From: JANQOH01 sp965200095 | Lineage (GTDB): Bacteria; Pseudomonadota; Alphaproteobacteria; UBA7887 | DNA length: 64,000 bases | Direction of reading: 5' to 3' | NCBI GenBank assembly: GCA_965200095.1 | Contig: OZ241350.1 | Span: 992,001-1,056,000, forward strand | Part shown: piece after piece, positions 25,861-34,621 of the stretch | Numbering within the stretch: position 1 is the stretch's first letter | How the letters are laid out: every line of letters starts with the position of its first letter | The notes under the pieces: generated by a model | Database searches by the model: none | What the model was told of the DNA's origin: nothing | Seen by the model: only the letters and a program-made list of their open reading frames with translations | Translations under genes and position numbers: made by a program

Positions 25861-27107
25861 CGCGACGCTTCGAAGGCGGTGGCGAAGCGCGGGAGGCGGC
25901 CCATCGCGCCGAGCAGCAGCGCCAGCATGACCGCGGCGCCCGCGGCGACCGGCCAGCGCAGCCCCACCAGATCCGATGCGGCGCCCATCGCCACGGCGCC
26001 GACCGCGGGGCCGCCGCGGAACAGCAGGCCGTAAAGGCTCAACACCCGCGCCCGCATGGCGCTGGCGACCGTCAACTGGACGAGGGTCAGCCCGCTCACG
26101 CCGCTGATGACCTGCGCCGCGCCGCACAGCGCGATGGCGGGCAGGGCGGCGGCGAGAGAGCCGGCGGCGGCAAAGCCGAGCAGCGCCGCCGTCGACACCG
26201 CCATGGCGAGCAGGCACAGCCGCGCGAGGCCGTTCTGGTCGCCGGCCCGCATGGCGAGCGTTACGGCGCCCACAGTGGCGCCGACCCCGAAGGTCGCGGT
26301 GAGCAGCGCCAGGGTGTCGGCGCCGCCGCCGAAAACCGCATCGGCGAAGCCGGGCAGCAATTCGGTCACCGGGCGGACGAGGATCGAGGAGGCGAGCATC
26401 AGGCCGAGAAGGACGCCGATGCCGGCATGGCCGGCGGCGTAGCGCAACCCGTCGCCGATCGCCCGGAACATGGAGCGCCCGTCCGAAGGCTGCGCCCGGG
26501 TCGCCTCGGCGTCCGGCTTCAGCATCCGCAGGACGACGAGGAAAGCGACGAAACTCACGGCGTTGACGGCGAAGGCCGTCGCGATCCCCCAGCCGACGAT
26601 GAGCGCGCCGGCGATCGCCGGGCCGACGAAGCGCGCGAGGTTGAACACCGCGGAATTGATGGCGACGGCGGAAGGCAGATCCGCGCGCGGCACCAGGCTG
26701 GGAACCAGCGCGAGCCGCGCCGGCTGGTTGAAGCCGACGACCGCGCCGCCGAACAGCGCCAGGGCGAAGACCCCCCAGATGCCGATCCAGCCGGTCGCCG
26801 TCAGGACGAACAGCGCCGCCGCCTGCGCCAGAAGCAGCGTCTGGGCGACGCGGATGACCGCCAGACGCGGCAGACGGTCGGCGATCACGCCGCCGACGGG
26901 CCCGACGATCACTGCGGGGAACAGGTCGGCGAAGGCGATGAGGCCGAGCCAGGCGCCGGAGCCGGTCAGTTCCCACGTCAGCCAGCCGAGCGCCACCCTC
27001 TGCACCCACGTGCCGACCAGCGAAACCGCATTGCCGGCCGTGAACAGGCGGAAGTCGCGCCCGGAGAACAGCCGTCGCAGCGCGGCGGGGCCGCGGACCG
27101 CGCTCAC
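25857..27107 (-). CDS. MFS exporter, MFS_3/EntS-like
   Basis: 416 residues with about twelve hydrophobic segments. It starts FRLFTAGNAVSLVGTWVQRVALGWLTWELTGS, typical of the EntS-like branch, and has the loop 2-3 signature GGVIADRLPR. Likely proton-driven efflux of a small molecule or siderophore; the substrate cannot be inferred. It lies 16 bp downstream of aroC in the same direction. Confidence 0.85.
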   Translation of the reverse strand: MSAVRGPAALRRLFSGRDFRLFTAGNAVSLVGTWVQRVALGWLTWELTGSGAWLGLIAFADLFPAVIVGPVGGVIADRLPRLAVIRVAQTLLLAQAAALFVLTATGWIGIWGVFALALFGGAVVGFNQPARLALVPSLVPRADLPSAVAINSAVFNLARFVGPAIAGALIVGWGIATAFAVNAVSFVAFLVVLRMLKPDAEATRAQPSDGRSMFRAIGDGLRYAAGHAGIGVLLGLMLASSILVRPVTELLPGFADAVFGGGADTLALLTATFGVGATVGAVTLAMRAGDQNGLARLCLLAMAVSTAALLGFAAAGSLAAALPAIALCGAAQVISGVSGLTLVQLTVASAMRARVLSLYGLLFRGGPAVGAVAMGAASDLVGLRWPVAAGAAVMLALLLGAMGRLPRFATAFEASR

Positions 27108-27123
27108 GGCGCGCGGCGGCGCG

Positions 27124-28200
27124 TCAGCCGCCGGTCTGCGCGCGGTGGCGCAGCAGATGGTCGGCGAGAACGCAGGCGGCCATCGCCTCGCCGACCGGAA
27201 CCGCGCGGATGCCGACGCAAGGGTCGTGCCGGCCGCGGGTGGCGATTTCGGTCTCCCGGCCGCTCGTGTCGATCGTGCGGCGGGGGACGGGGATCGAACT
27301 CGTGGGCTTGACCGCGAAACGGATGACGATGTCCTGTCCGGTGGAGATGCCGCCCAGCACGCCGCCGGCGTGGTTCGAGAGGAACACCGGCGCGCCGGAT
27401 TCGCCGGCGCGCATTTCGTCGGCGCTCTCGCCGCCGGTCATTTCCGCGGCGGCGAAGCCGGCGCCGATCTCGACGCCCTTGACGGCGTTGATGCTCATCA
27501 TCGCCCGGGCGAGATCGGCGTCGAGCTTGTCGTAGACCGGCGCGCCGAGGCCGGGGGGAACGCCCTCGGCGACAATCTCCACCGTCGCGCCGGTCGAGTC
27601 GCCGCGTTTGCGAAGCGCGTCGATATCCCCGGCCCACAGCGCGGCCGTCGCGGCGTCGGGGCACCGGAAGGGGTTGTCGGCGACGGCGTTCCAGTCCCAC
27701 CGCGAGCGGTCGACGGCGCGCGCGCCGACGCGCACGAGCGCGCCGCGGATGCGCACGCCGCCGCCGAGAACCTTGCGCGCCACCGCCCCGGCGGCGACGC
27801 GCATCGCCGTCTCGCGCGCGCTCGCCCGCCCGCCGCCGCGGTAGTCGCGGATGCCGTATTTGGCCCAATAGGCGTAGTCGGCGTGCGACGGGCGGAACTT
27901 CTCGCGGATCTCGCCATAGTCCCGAGGGCGCTGGTCCACATTCTCGATGGTCAGGGCGATCGGCGTCCCGGTGGTCAGGCCCTCGAAGGTCCCCGACAGG
28001 ATGCGCACCCGGTCCGGTTCGCGGCGCTGGGTGACGTAACGCGACTGGCCGGGCCGCCGGCGGTCGAGCCAGGGCTGGATGTCGGCCTCGGCAAGCGGCA
28101 GGCGCGGCGGCGCGCCGTCGATCACGCAGCCTATCGCCGGGCCGTGGCTTTCGCCCCAGGTCGTGAACCGGAAGGCCTGGCCGAACCCGTTGCCGGCCAT
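27124..28200 (-). CDS. aroC: Chorismate synthase
   Basis: Converts EPSP to chorismate with reduced FMN, the last step of the shikimate pathway. 358 residues starting GFGQAFRFTTWGESHGPAIG (family signature 1). GGGRASARETAMRVAAGA is signature 2 and RHDPCVGIRAVPVGEAM signature 3. Its ATG overlaps the fabI stop as ATGA, indicating translational coupling. Confidence 0.96.
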   Translation of the reverse strand: MAGNGFGQAFRFTTWGESHGPAIGCVIDGAPPRLPLAEADIQPWLDRRRPGQSRYVTQRREPDRVRILSGTFEGLTTGTPIALTIENVDQRPRDYGEIREKFRPSHADYAYWAKYGIRDYRGGGRASARETAMRVAAGAVARKVLGGGVRIRGALVRVGARAVDRSRWDWNAVADNPFRCPDAATAALWAGDIDALRKRGDSTGATVEIVAEGVPPGLGAPVYDKLDADLARAMMSINAVKGVEIGAGFAAAEMTGGESADEMRAGESGAPVFLSNHAGGVLGGISTGQDIVIRFAVKPTSSIPVPRRTIDTSGRETEIATRGRHDPCVGIRAVPVGEAMAACVLADHLLRHRAQTGG

Positions 28201-29048
28201 CAGACAGTGGCGATGTCGGGCGCGTCGACCGCTTTCATGCCGACGACGTGATAACCGGCGTCGACATGCAGCACTTCGCCGGTCACGCCCGCGCCGAGCG
28301 GGCCGAGCAGGAACGCCGCCGCCCCGCCCACATCGCCGATGGTCACGTTCCGCTTCAGCGGCGCGTTATATTCGTTCCACTTGAGGATGTACCGGAAATC
28401 GCCGATGCCGCTCGCCGCCAGAGTCTTGATGGGGCCCGCCGACAGGGCGTTGACGCGGATGCCCTCGCGGCCCAGGTCCACCGCAAGATAGCGCACGCTG
28501 GCTTCCAGCGCCGCCTTCGCCACGCCCATGACGTTGTAGTGCGGCATCACCCGCTCCGCCCCGGAATAGCTGAGGGTGAGCAGGCTGCCGCCCTGCGGCA
28601 TGAGGACCCGCGCGCGGCGGCAGAACGCCGTGAACGAATAACAGGAGATATCGAGGCTGCGAAGAAAATTCCCGCGCGTCGTGTCGACGTAGCGCCCCTT
28701 GAGCTCGTCCTTGTCGGACCAGGCGACGGCGTGCACCGCGAAGTCCATCCCGCCCCAGCGTTCCCCCAGCGTGTCGAACAGGCGGTCGAATTCCGCTTCG
28801 TCGGTGACGTCGCACGGCAGGACCAGCGACGACCCCACCGACTCGGCGAGCGGGCGGACCCGCTTCGCCAGCGCCTCGCCCTGATAGGCGAAAGCGAGTT
28901 CGGCGCCGTGCGCCGCCGCCGCGCGGGCGATCCCCCAGGCGAGCGAACGGTCGTTGGCGACGCCCATGACGAGCCCCTTGCGCCCGGCGAGCGGCGGGTC
29001 GGCGAGCGTTTTCGGCGCAGCGGGCGCCGGCTGAGCGCGGTCGGGCAT
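28200..29048 (-). CDS. fabI: Enoyl-[acyl-carrier-protein] reductase (NADH)
   Basis: Final reduction in fatty-acid elongation. 282 residues. The start region GLVMGVANDRSLAWGIA is the FabI-type nucleotide-binding loop. The catalytic Tyr and Lys are in MPHYNVMGVAKAALEASV (Tyr-X6-Lys). The ending with DAGYHVVGM is typical. It forms an overlapping pair with aroC. Confidence 0.96.
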   Translation of the reverse strand: MPDRAQPAPAAPKTLADPPLAGRKGLVMGVANDRSLAWGIARAAAAHGAELAFAYQGEALAKRVRPLAESVGSSLVLPCDVTDEAEFDRLFDTLGERWGGMDFAVHAVAWSDKDELKGRYVDTTRGNFLRSLDISCYSFTAFCRRARVLMPQGGSLLTLSYSGAERVMPHYNVMGVAKAALEASVRYLAVDLGREGIRVNALSAGPIKTLAASGIGDFRYILKWNEYNAPLKRNVTIGDVGGAAAFLLGPLGAGVTGEVLHVDAGYHVVGMKAVDAPDIATV

Positions 29049-29157
29049 CGCGACGGGGTGCTGGGACGGGGGCGGCGAACAAGCCTACCCTACACGATGA
29101 GTCCGTAACGGGGAAGCCGCGCCCGCTGCGGTTCCCGTTCCGGGGAGGGACCGGCGT

Positions 29158-29490
29158 TCAGGCGAACAGATTGAACGCTGCGACAATGGCCACGATCCCT
29201 CCCCCCTGAACCCACAAGGCGCGGTAAAGGCGGGCCTCAAGGCCGGCGACGGCAGCTTCGATGTCCGCCCTGGTGGCCTGGATGTCCGCCTTGGCGGCCT
29301 GGATGTCCGCCTTGGTGGCCCGGATGTCCGCCCTGGTAGATTCGATGTCTGCCCTGGTGGCCGGCGTGTCGCGGTCGGCGGTCGCCGCACCGCGCAGCTC
29401 GTCGGCGATCGCTTCGGCTTGCTCCCGATCGAAACCAGCTTCCCGAAGCCGTCTCGCCGTGGCGAGCGCGTTGCAGGCGGTGGCGTCCAT
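29158..29490 (-). CDS. DUF1640-like coiled-coil membrane protein, distant copy
   Basis: 110 residues from the ATG at 29490. Same plan as the 12-20 kb family but diverged: head ARRLREAGFDREQAEAIADEL, neck DTPATRAD, a stalk of about six heptads (ATKADIQ, ATRADIE), and an anchor with GGGIVAIVAAFNLFA. It lies alone, about 9 kb from the array. The frame is open upstream to 29553, but the head motif begins right after 29490. Confidence 0.8.
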   Translation of the reverse strand: MDATACNALATARRLREAGFDREQAEAIADELRGAATADRDTPATRADIESTRADIRATKADIQAAKADIQATRADIEAAVAGLEARLYRALWVQGGGIVAIVAAFNLFA

Positions 29491-29604
29491 GCAGCAACTA
29501 TAACCCGGGATCGGCAGCGGCGCAACGCCCGGCTTCCTCCCGAATTCGAGCAACGGGCTTCCTGCCGTTCGACCGTCGCGCCCGCGTTCACCGCGGAATC
29601 CACG

Positions 29605-29705
29605 TTCTGAGACATCTGCATAACCCGTTTCGCTTGCGGCGGGATCGAGTTCATGCGTCTTTTACGAAGCCTCCATCGGAGCATAATAATGCGCGACGAA
29701 ATTGC
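29605..29705. mobile_element. IS5-like MITE remnant, copy B
   Basis: Begins GAGACATCTGCATAACCC, then GGGATCGAGTTCATGCG, then TTTTACGAAGCCTCC and GCGCGACGAAATTGCG. It aligns along its length with the copy at 29946. No transposase ORF. Confidence 0.5.
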
Positions 29706-29766
29706 GAAAACCCACCCCCCTCTCCACCGTTTCCGTGAAAGAGTGTAACGGGCAATCATGGGACTC

Positions 29767-30570
29767 CGCTATACTTCGTCATTCCCGCGAAAGAGCGTGT
29801 GAAGAAACCGGACGGCCTTACAAACAGTCGTCATTCCCGCGAAAGCGGGAATCTGTTGCGGCGGTTCCGTAATAAAAATGAGCCGATAGAGCGGACGGAC
29901 GCCTCCGGATTCCCGCTTTCGCGGGAATGACGAAGTATTATCGTATGGAGACCTCTGCATAACTCGTGTCGCCTGCGGCAGCATCGCGTTCCCGGCGTTT
30001 TACGACGTTTCCGAACCCGCCGTCGGCATATGACAATGCGTGACGGAATTGGGAACATCCGCCCCTTGCCTCAGTAATTCCCGCGAAAGGGCATGTGAAG
30101 AAATCGAACGGCCTTACAAACACTCGTCATTCCCGCGAAAGCGGGAATCTGTCGCGGCGTTTCCACAAGGAAAAACGGGCCGGTATTGCGGACGACCACC
30201 CCGAATTCCCGCTTTCGAGCGTGTGAAGAAATCGAAAAGCCCCACTACTCTTCGTCATTCCCGCGAAAGCGGGAATCTCTTGCGGTGTTTCCGTAATAAA
30301 ACGGGCCGATATAGCGGACGGCCGCCTCCAGATTCCCGCTTTCGCGGGAATGACGAGTGTTTGTAAGGATGGCTCTCACCATGACGGTCGGAGCGCCGAA
30401 GTGTTCGGCGCGACAAAAGACAATAACTCGCTAATAACACTTCGTCATTCCCGCGAAAGCGGGAATCCGGGGGCGGCCGTCCGCAATATCGGCCCGGGGT
30501 TTATTACGGAAACACCGCAAGAGATTCCCGCTTTCGCGGGAATGACGAGTATTTGTAAGGCCGTCCGATT
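29767..30570. repeat. Cluster of long-loop palindromic repeats
   Basis: Complete or near-complete elements at about 29829-29935, 30123-30225, 30254-30357 and 30440-30549, plus arm fragments near 29777 and 30075. Loops carry GGCGGCCGTCCGCAATATCGG-like text in either orientation. Phrases such as GTGTGAAGAAATCGAACGGCC recur at borders. No gene is visible between 29491 and 30588. Confidence 0.85.
29946..30060. mobile_element. IS5-like MITE remnant, copy C
   Basis: About 115 bp beginning GAGACCTCTGCATAAC. It contains GTTTTACGACGTTTCC and ATGCGTGACGGAATTGGG, matching the copy at 29605. It sits between two palindromic repeats. Confidence 0.5.
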
Positions 30571-30588
30571 TCTTCAATGACCGTCGTT

Positions 30589-30831
30589 TCAATCGAAAGA
30601 GGGCGGTTCCCGTCCGGATTCGCGCGGCGGCAATTCGAGGTCCACGCCGTTGGACGGTCCGAAATGCGCGCGGATAATGCTTGCGAGGTTTCGCGGCGCC
30701 GGTTTGCGTCCGACCGCATCGCGCAGGATCGAACGCGCCTCCTCTTCCACGGAACGGCTGTTGGCCGCCGCCCGGTCACGCAACCGGGTCTTCACATCGT
30801 CGTCGATATCGCGGACCGTGATGCTCGCCAT
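30589..30831 (-). CDS. Ribbon-helix-helix antitoxin (FitA/VapB-like), orphan
   Basis: 80 residues from the ATG at 30831, which has a GGGGGAT ribosome-binding site. The N-terminal ASITVRDIDDDVKTRLRDRA is an RHH DNA-binding strand-helix; VEEEARSILRDAV is the second helix; the C-terminal tail would bind a PIN-domain toxin. Directly after the stop codon, palindromic repeats begin instead of a fitB/vapC toxin gene, so the partner is missing. Confidence 0.8.
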   Translation of the reverse strand: MASITVRDIDDDVKTRLRDRAAANSRSVEEEARSILRDAVGRKPAPRNLASIIRAHFGPSNGVDLELPPRESGREPPSFD

Positions 30832-31007
30832 GGCGTATCCCCCATTCGCCCGGAGCCCTTTTTTACGCGCCGACTGCATTGCAATCGAGCGCCCGCGGCT
30901 TCGACGCGCGACTCCGCTCCGTCGCCGGTTCGGGGTATGCTGCGGTGGCGCGGCGCGCCGCCGCGAGGTTGCCGGAGCCGGCCCATGACGCGACGAGACG
31001 CCCGCCC

Positions 31008-31343
31008 GTGAGCGAGGGCCTGACCGCCGAACTGTGGGTTTCGGCCCACTTGCGCCGCTGCGCCGCCGAGGCCGTTCCCGCCACGGTGGCGCGGCGGGGC
31101 GACGCGCATGCCGGCGCCGTCCTCCTCAAACTGTGGCTTGGCGGGGCGCGCTGCCGCGTGCTCGCGCAGACGCGCGACGCCGCCGGCCGACCCGCCTGGC
31201 TCGCCGCGTTCGCCGGCGAGACGGTCGCCGAACCCGACGCCGACGCCTATATCGAACGCGCCGTGGCGCGCGACCCCGACCTGTGGGTGGTCGAGATCGA
31301 ACACGCCGACGGATGGCATCCGTTCGACGGCCGCGTGCTGTGA
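31008..31343 (+). CDS. DUF1491 family protein
   Basis: 111 residues from the GTG at 31008. Typical features: ELWVSAHLRRCAAEAVPATV, RRGDAHAGAVLLKL, and near the end DADAYIERAVARDPDLWVVE. The family is essentially restricted to alphaproteobacteria and has no known function. It ends 7 bp before the GT2 start. Confidence 0.85.
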   Translation: MSEGLTAELWVSAHLRRCAAEAVPATVARRGDAHAGAVLLKLWLGGARCRVLAQTRDAAGRPAWLAAFAGETVAEPDADAYIERAVARDPDLWVVEIEHADGWHPFDGRVL

Positions 31344-31350
31344 GCCGCCG

Positions 31351-32115
31351 GTGGAGATTTCGGTCGTCATCCCCGTCCGCGACGAGGCCGGCGCCATCGG
31401 CGCGCTGATCGACGAAACCGCCGCCATGCTCTCGACTCTGGCCGTCGACGCCGAAATCCTGTGCGTCGACGACGGCAGCGCCGACGGCAGCGCGGCGGCG
31501 ATGCGCGCGGCGCGGCGGCGCGGCGCGCCGCTGCGCGTCCTGCGTCACGCGGCCCCGCGCGGCCAGAGCGCGGCGCTGCTGAGCGGCGTGCTGGCGGCGC
31601 GCGGGCGGTGGGTGGCGACGCTCGACGGCGACGGGCAGAACGACCCCGCCGATCTGCCTGCGCTGTGGGCGCTGGCGCGCGCCGCGCCGGGCGAGCCGCC
31701 GACGATGTTCGCCGGCTGGCGGCGCGATCGGCGCGACCGCGCGCGCCGCCGCCTGGCCTCCCGCGCCGCCAACCTCCTGCGCGCCCGGGTCCTCGGCGAC
31801 CGCGCGCCCGACAGCGCCTGCGGCCTGAAACTGTTCCCGCGCGCGCTGTTTCTGGCGCTGCCGCGGTTCGACCACATGCACCGCTTCCTGCCGGCGCTCG
31901 CTCTTGCCGCCGGCGCGACGGTGCGTTCGGTTCCCGTGAGCCACCGCGCCCGCCTTTCGGGACGCTCGAAATACGATAATTGGGGCCGCCTGAAGGTCGG
32001 AATCGTCGACCTCCTGGGCGTGTTGTGGCTGAAACGCCGCGCGCTCGCGCCCCCGGAGGCGGAAGAAGCCGCCGCCGACCCGCGCGACAGCGCATCCGAA
32101 CCCCACTCCCGCTGA
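31351..32115 (+). CDS. Family 2 glycosyltransferase (ArnC/dolichol-phosphate-sugar synthase-like)
   Basis: 254 residues, GTG start. GT-A fold motifs: VVIPVRDEAGAI, VDDGSADGS, TLDGDGQNDP (DXD-like). SGRSKYDNWGRLKVGIVDL near the end is typical of polyprenyl-phosphate glycosyltransferases. It probably loads a sugar onto undecaprenyl phosphate on the cytoplasmic side for the GT39 enzyme encoded two genes downstream. Confidence 0.85.
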   Translation: MEISVVIPVRDEAGAIGALIDETAAMLSTLAVDAEILCVDDGSADGSAAAMRAARRRGAPLRVLRHAAPRGQSAALLSGVLAARGRWVATLDGDGQNDPADLPALWALARAAPGEPPTMFAGWRRDRRDRARRRLASRAANLLRARVLGDRAPDSACGLKLFPRALFLALPRFDHMHRFLPALALAAGATVRSVPVSHRARLSGRSKYDNWGRLKVGIVDLLGVLWLKRRALAPPEAEEAAADPRDSASEPHSR

Positions 32116-32133
32116 ACGAGGCGCCGACAAATC

Positions 32134-32415
32134 ATGACCGCCACCGCTTTCTGGCTCGCACTGGGTTTTCTGGGCCAGGCCTGTTTCTCCATGCGCTTCC
32201 TCTGGCAATGGCTGACCAGCGAGGCGCGACAACGCAGCGTCATCCCCGTGGCGTTCTGGTATTTCAGCCTCGCCGGGGGCGCGCTCCTGCTGGTCTACGC
32301 GCTGCACCGCGAGGATCCGGTGTTCATCGTCGGCCAGGGCGCCGGCCTCATGATCTACGGGCGCAACCTCTATCTCATCCGCAAGGAACGGCGGTCCGGC
32401 GGCGCGCCGGCCTGA
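32134..32415 (+). CDS. Lipid A biosynthesis N-terminal (LAB_N) domain membrane protein
   Basis: 93 residues, three predicted membrane helices. LGFLGQACFSMRFLWQWLTSE and IPVAFWYFSLAGGALLLVYA are LAB_N hallmarks; the C-terminus is YGRNLYLIRKER. Such small proteins are routinely encoded between an ArnC-like GT2 and an ArnT-like GT39 gene, as here. Confidence 0.9.
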   Translation: MTATAFWLALGFLGQACFSMRFLWQWLTSEARQRSVIPVAFWYFSLAGGALLLVYALHREDPVFIVGQGAGLMIYGRNLYLIRKERRSGGAPA

Positions 32416-32437
32416 CCGGCGCCGGGGGGTCGCGACG

Positions 32438-33919
32438 ATGGGCGGGCGCGCGGACGCGGCCCGGATGCGCCGGGCCGTGTTTGCGGCGCTCGCGGCGCTG
32501 ACCGCATGGCGCCTCGCCGCGCTTGCGCTCAGCCCGCTGACGCTGATGTTCGACGAGGCGCAATACTGGAGCTGGTCGCGCGACCTCGCGTTCGGCTACT
32601 ACTCGAAACCGCCGCTCATCGCCTGGACGCTGGCGGCGGCGGCGAGGGCGTGCGGCGAGGGCGAGGCCTGCCTGCGCGCCGCGTCGCCGTTGCTGCATCT
32701 CGCCGCCGCCGCGGGCTGCGGCCTCCTCGCCCGGCGGCTGTCCGGCGCCGCCGCCGGCCTCGCGGCGGCGCTGCTCTACGCCACCCTGCCGGGCGTTGCC
32801 TGGTCGTCCATGGTCGCCTCGACCGACCCGCTGCTGCTGGCGTTCTGGGCCTTCGGCCTTTTCTTCCTGCACCGGGCGCTGGAGTCGGGACGATGGCGCG
32901 ACTGGCTGGCTTTCGGTCTTTGTCTCGGCGGCGGGCTGCTGGCGAAATACACGATGATCCTCATGCTGCCCTGCGCGGCGCTGTATCTCGCGCTCGCGCC
33001 CGGCGCGGCGCGCGCCCTTTCGCCGCGGCGGGCGGCGGCGGCGCTCGCGGCGGCGGCGGCGGTCGCGGCCCCCAACCTGGCGTGGAACGCCGCCCACGGC
33101 TTCCCCACCGTGACGCATCTGCGCGACAACGCGAATCTCGGCGGCGCGCTGTTCCGGCCCCGGGCGTTCGCGCTGTTCCTCGCCTCGCAATTCGCGGTCT
33201 TCGGCCCCGTTCCCTTCGCGCTGTTCCTCTGGCTCGCGGCGCGCATGCGCCGCGCCGCCGGCGATGCGCGCACGGTCTTCCTCCTGTGTTTCTCGGCGCC
33301 GGTCCTGGCCTTGTTCCTCGTGCAGAGCCTGTTGTCGCGCGCGCACGCCAATTGGGCTGCGACAGCTTATATTGCCGGCGCCGTTCTGGTCGCGCGCTGG
33401 TGTCTGGGGGCGGGCGCGCGCGGGCGGCTGTTGTTCGCTGCGGCGGCGGCGCTCCACCTGGCGGCGATGCCGGCCATCCACCACTATGACGCGCTGGCGG
33501 GCGAGCGCGTCGCCCTCTTCGACCCGATGCGCCGGATGCGCGGGTGGGACGCACTGGGCGCGGAACTGTCGCGCCTGCGCGCCGAACATCCCGGCGCCGT
33601 GCTGCTTTTCGACGAACGCAAGACCATGGCGCAAATGCTCTATTACGTCCGCCCGCACCCCTTCGACGCGGTGAAGTGGAACCCGCGCGGCGGGGCGCGC
33701 GACCATTACGACCTGACGACCGACATCGCGTCGGCGGCGGGGCGGCCCCTGCTGCTGGTCACCGAACGGCCCGACGCCGCGCATGTCGCGCCGGCGTTCG
33801 ATGCGGCGCGGCGCGTCGCCACGCTCGAAGTCCGGCCGCACGAGGGCTTCGCATTGCGCCGCAACGTGTGGCGTCTGGACGGGTTCCGCGGCTACCCGGC
33901 CGGCGCGGCGGCGCGGTGA
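32438..33919 (+). CDS. Family 39 (ArnT/PMT-like) membrane glycosyltransferase
   Basis: 493 residues with about eleven hydrophobic segments. The first periplasmic loop has LMFDEAQYWSWSRDLAFGY, with the acidic DE pair typical of GT-C transferases, then YYSKPPLIAW. It probably transfers a sugar from an undecaprenyl-phosphate donor to lipid A or another envelope acceptor on the periplasmic face. The stop overlaps the PAP2 start. Confidence 0.88.
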   Translation: MGGRADAARMRRAVFAALAALTAWRLAALALSPLTLMFDEAQYWSWSRDLAFGYYSKPPLIAWTLAAAARACGEGEACLRAASPLLHLAAAAGCGLLARRLSGAAAGLAAALLYATLPGVAWSSMVASTDPLLLAFWAFGLFFLHRALESGRWRDWLAFGLCLGGGLLAKYTMILMLPCAALYLALAPGAARALSPRRAAAALAAAAAVAAPNLAWNAAHGFPTVTHLRDNANLGGALFRPRAFALFLASQFAVFGPVPFALFLWLAARMRRAAGDARTVFLLCFSAPVLALFLVQSLLSRAHANWAATAYIAGAVLVARWCLGAGARGRLLFAAAAALHLAAMPAIHHYDALAGERVALFDPMRRMRGWDALGAELSRLRAEHPGAVLLFDERKTMAQMLYYVRPHPFDAVKWNPRGGARDHYDLTTDIASAAGRPLLLVTERPDAAHVAPAFDAARRVATLEVRPHEGFALRRNVWRLDGFRGYPAGAAAR

Positions 33920-34611
33920 CAGGGGCGTTGAAACTCGCGGCGGCGGCCGCCGCTGCGGGCGTCGCGTCCGCGGCGCTGTTTCTCGCCTGGCCGGGGCTCG
34001 ACGTCGCCGGGGCGCGCCTGTTCTACGTCGAGGGCGCGGGCTTTCCCCTTTCCCGCGTCCAGGCGATGCAGGACCTGTCCGCGGTTCTGCGCGCGCTTGC
34101 GGTGGGCGCGGGTCTCGCGCTGATCGCCGCCCTCGCCTGGCGCGCCGTCGGCGGCGCGGCGCGAGCGCCCGCGTGGCTTCCCGGGAGCCGCGTCGCCGTC
34201 TATCTCCTCGCGGTGCTGATCGTGGCGCCGGGGCTTGTGGTGAACACCCTGTTCAAGGAGAACTGGGGCCGCGCGCGGCCGGCGCAGACCGAAGCCTTCG
34301 GCGGCGACAGGGCCTTCTCGCCGCCGCTCGTCGTTTCCGACCAGTGCGAGAGCAACTGCTCCTTCGTTTCCGGCGACGCCTCGGTGGGCTTTGCGCTGGC
34401 GGCGGTGGGTCTCGTCGCGGCGCGGCGGAAACGCCTGTGGGTCGCCGTCGGTCTCGCCGCCGGCGGCGTCATCGGGCTGGGCCGCGTCGCGATGGGCGCG
34501 CACTACCCCAGCGACGTAGTGTTCGCGGGCGTGTTCGTGGTCGCCGTCGCGGCGCTTCTGCACCGCCTCGTCTTCGGGCCGCAGCGCCGGAGGCGCCGGC
34601 CTCCGCAATGA
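33916..34611 (+). CDS. PAP2-family membrane phosphatase (LpxE-like)
   Basis: 231 residues; the GTG at 33916 overlaps the GT39 stop. Phosphatase motifs: KENWGRARP (motif 1), CSFVSGDAS (motif 2, with Asp where PSGH has His) and GRVAMGAHYPSDV (motif 3). About six membrane helices. Its position at the end of the operon suggests dephosphorylation of lipid A or of undecaprenyl pyrophosphate. The motif 2 substitution also occurs in some LpxE-type enzymes, so activity is still plausible. Confidence 0.85.
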   Translation: MTGALKLAAAAAAAGVASAALFLAWPGLDVAGARLFYVEGAGFPLSRVQAMQDLSAVLRALAVGAGLALIAALAWRAVGGAARAPAWLPGSRVAVYLLAVLIVAPGLVVNTLFKENWGRARPAQTEAFGGDRAFSPPLVVSDQCESNCSFVSGDASVGFALAAVGLVAARRKRLWVAVGLAAGGVIGLGRVAMGAHYPSDVVFAGVFVVAVAALLHRLVFGPQRRRRRPPQ

Positions 34612-34621
34612 GAACCGCCGG

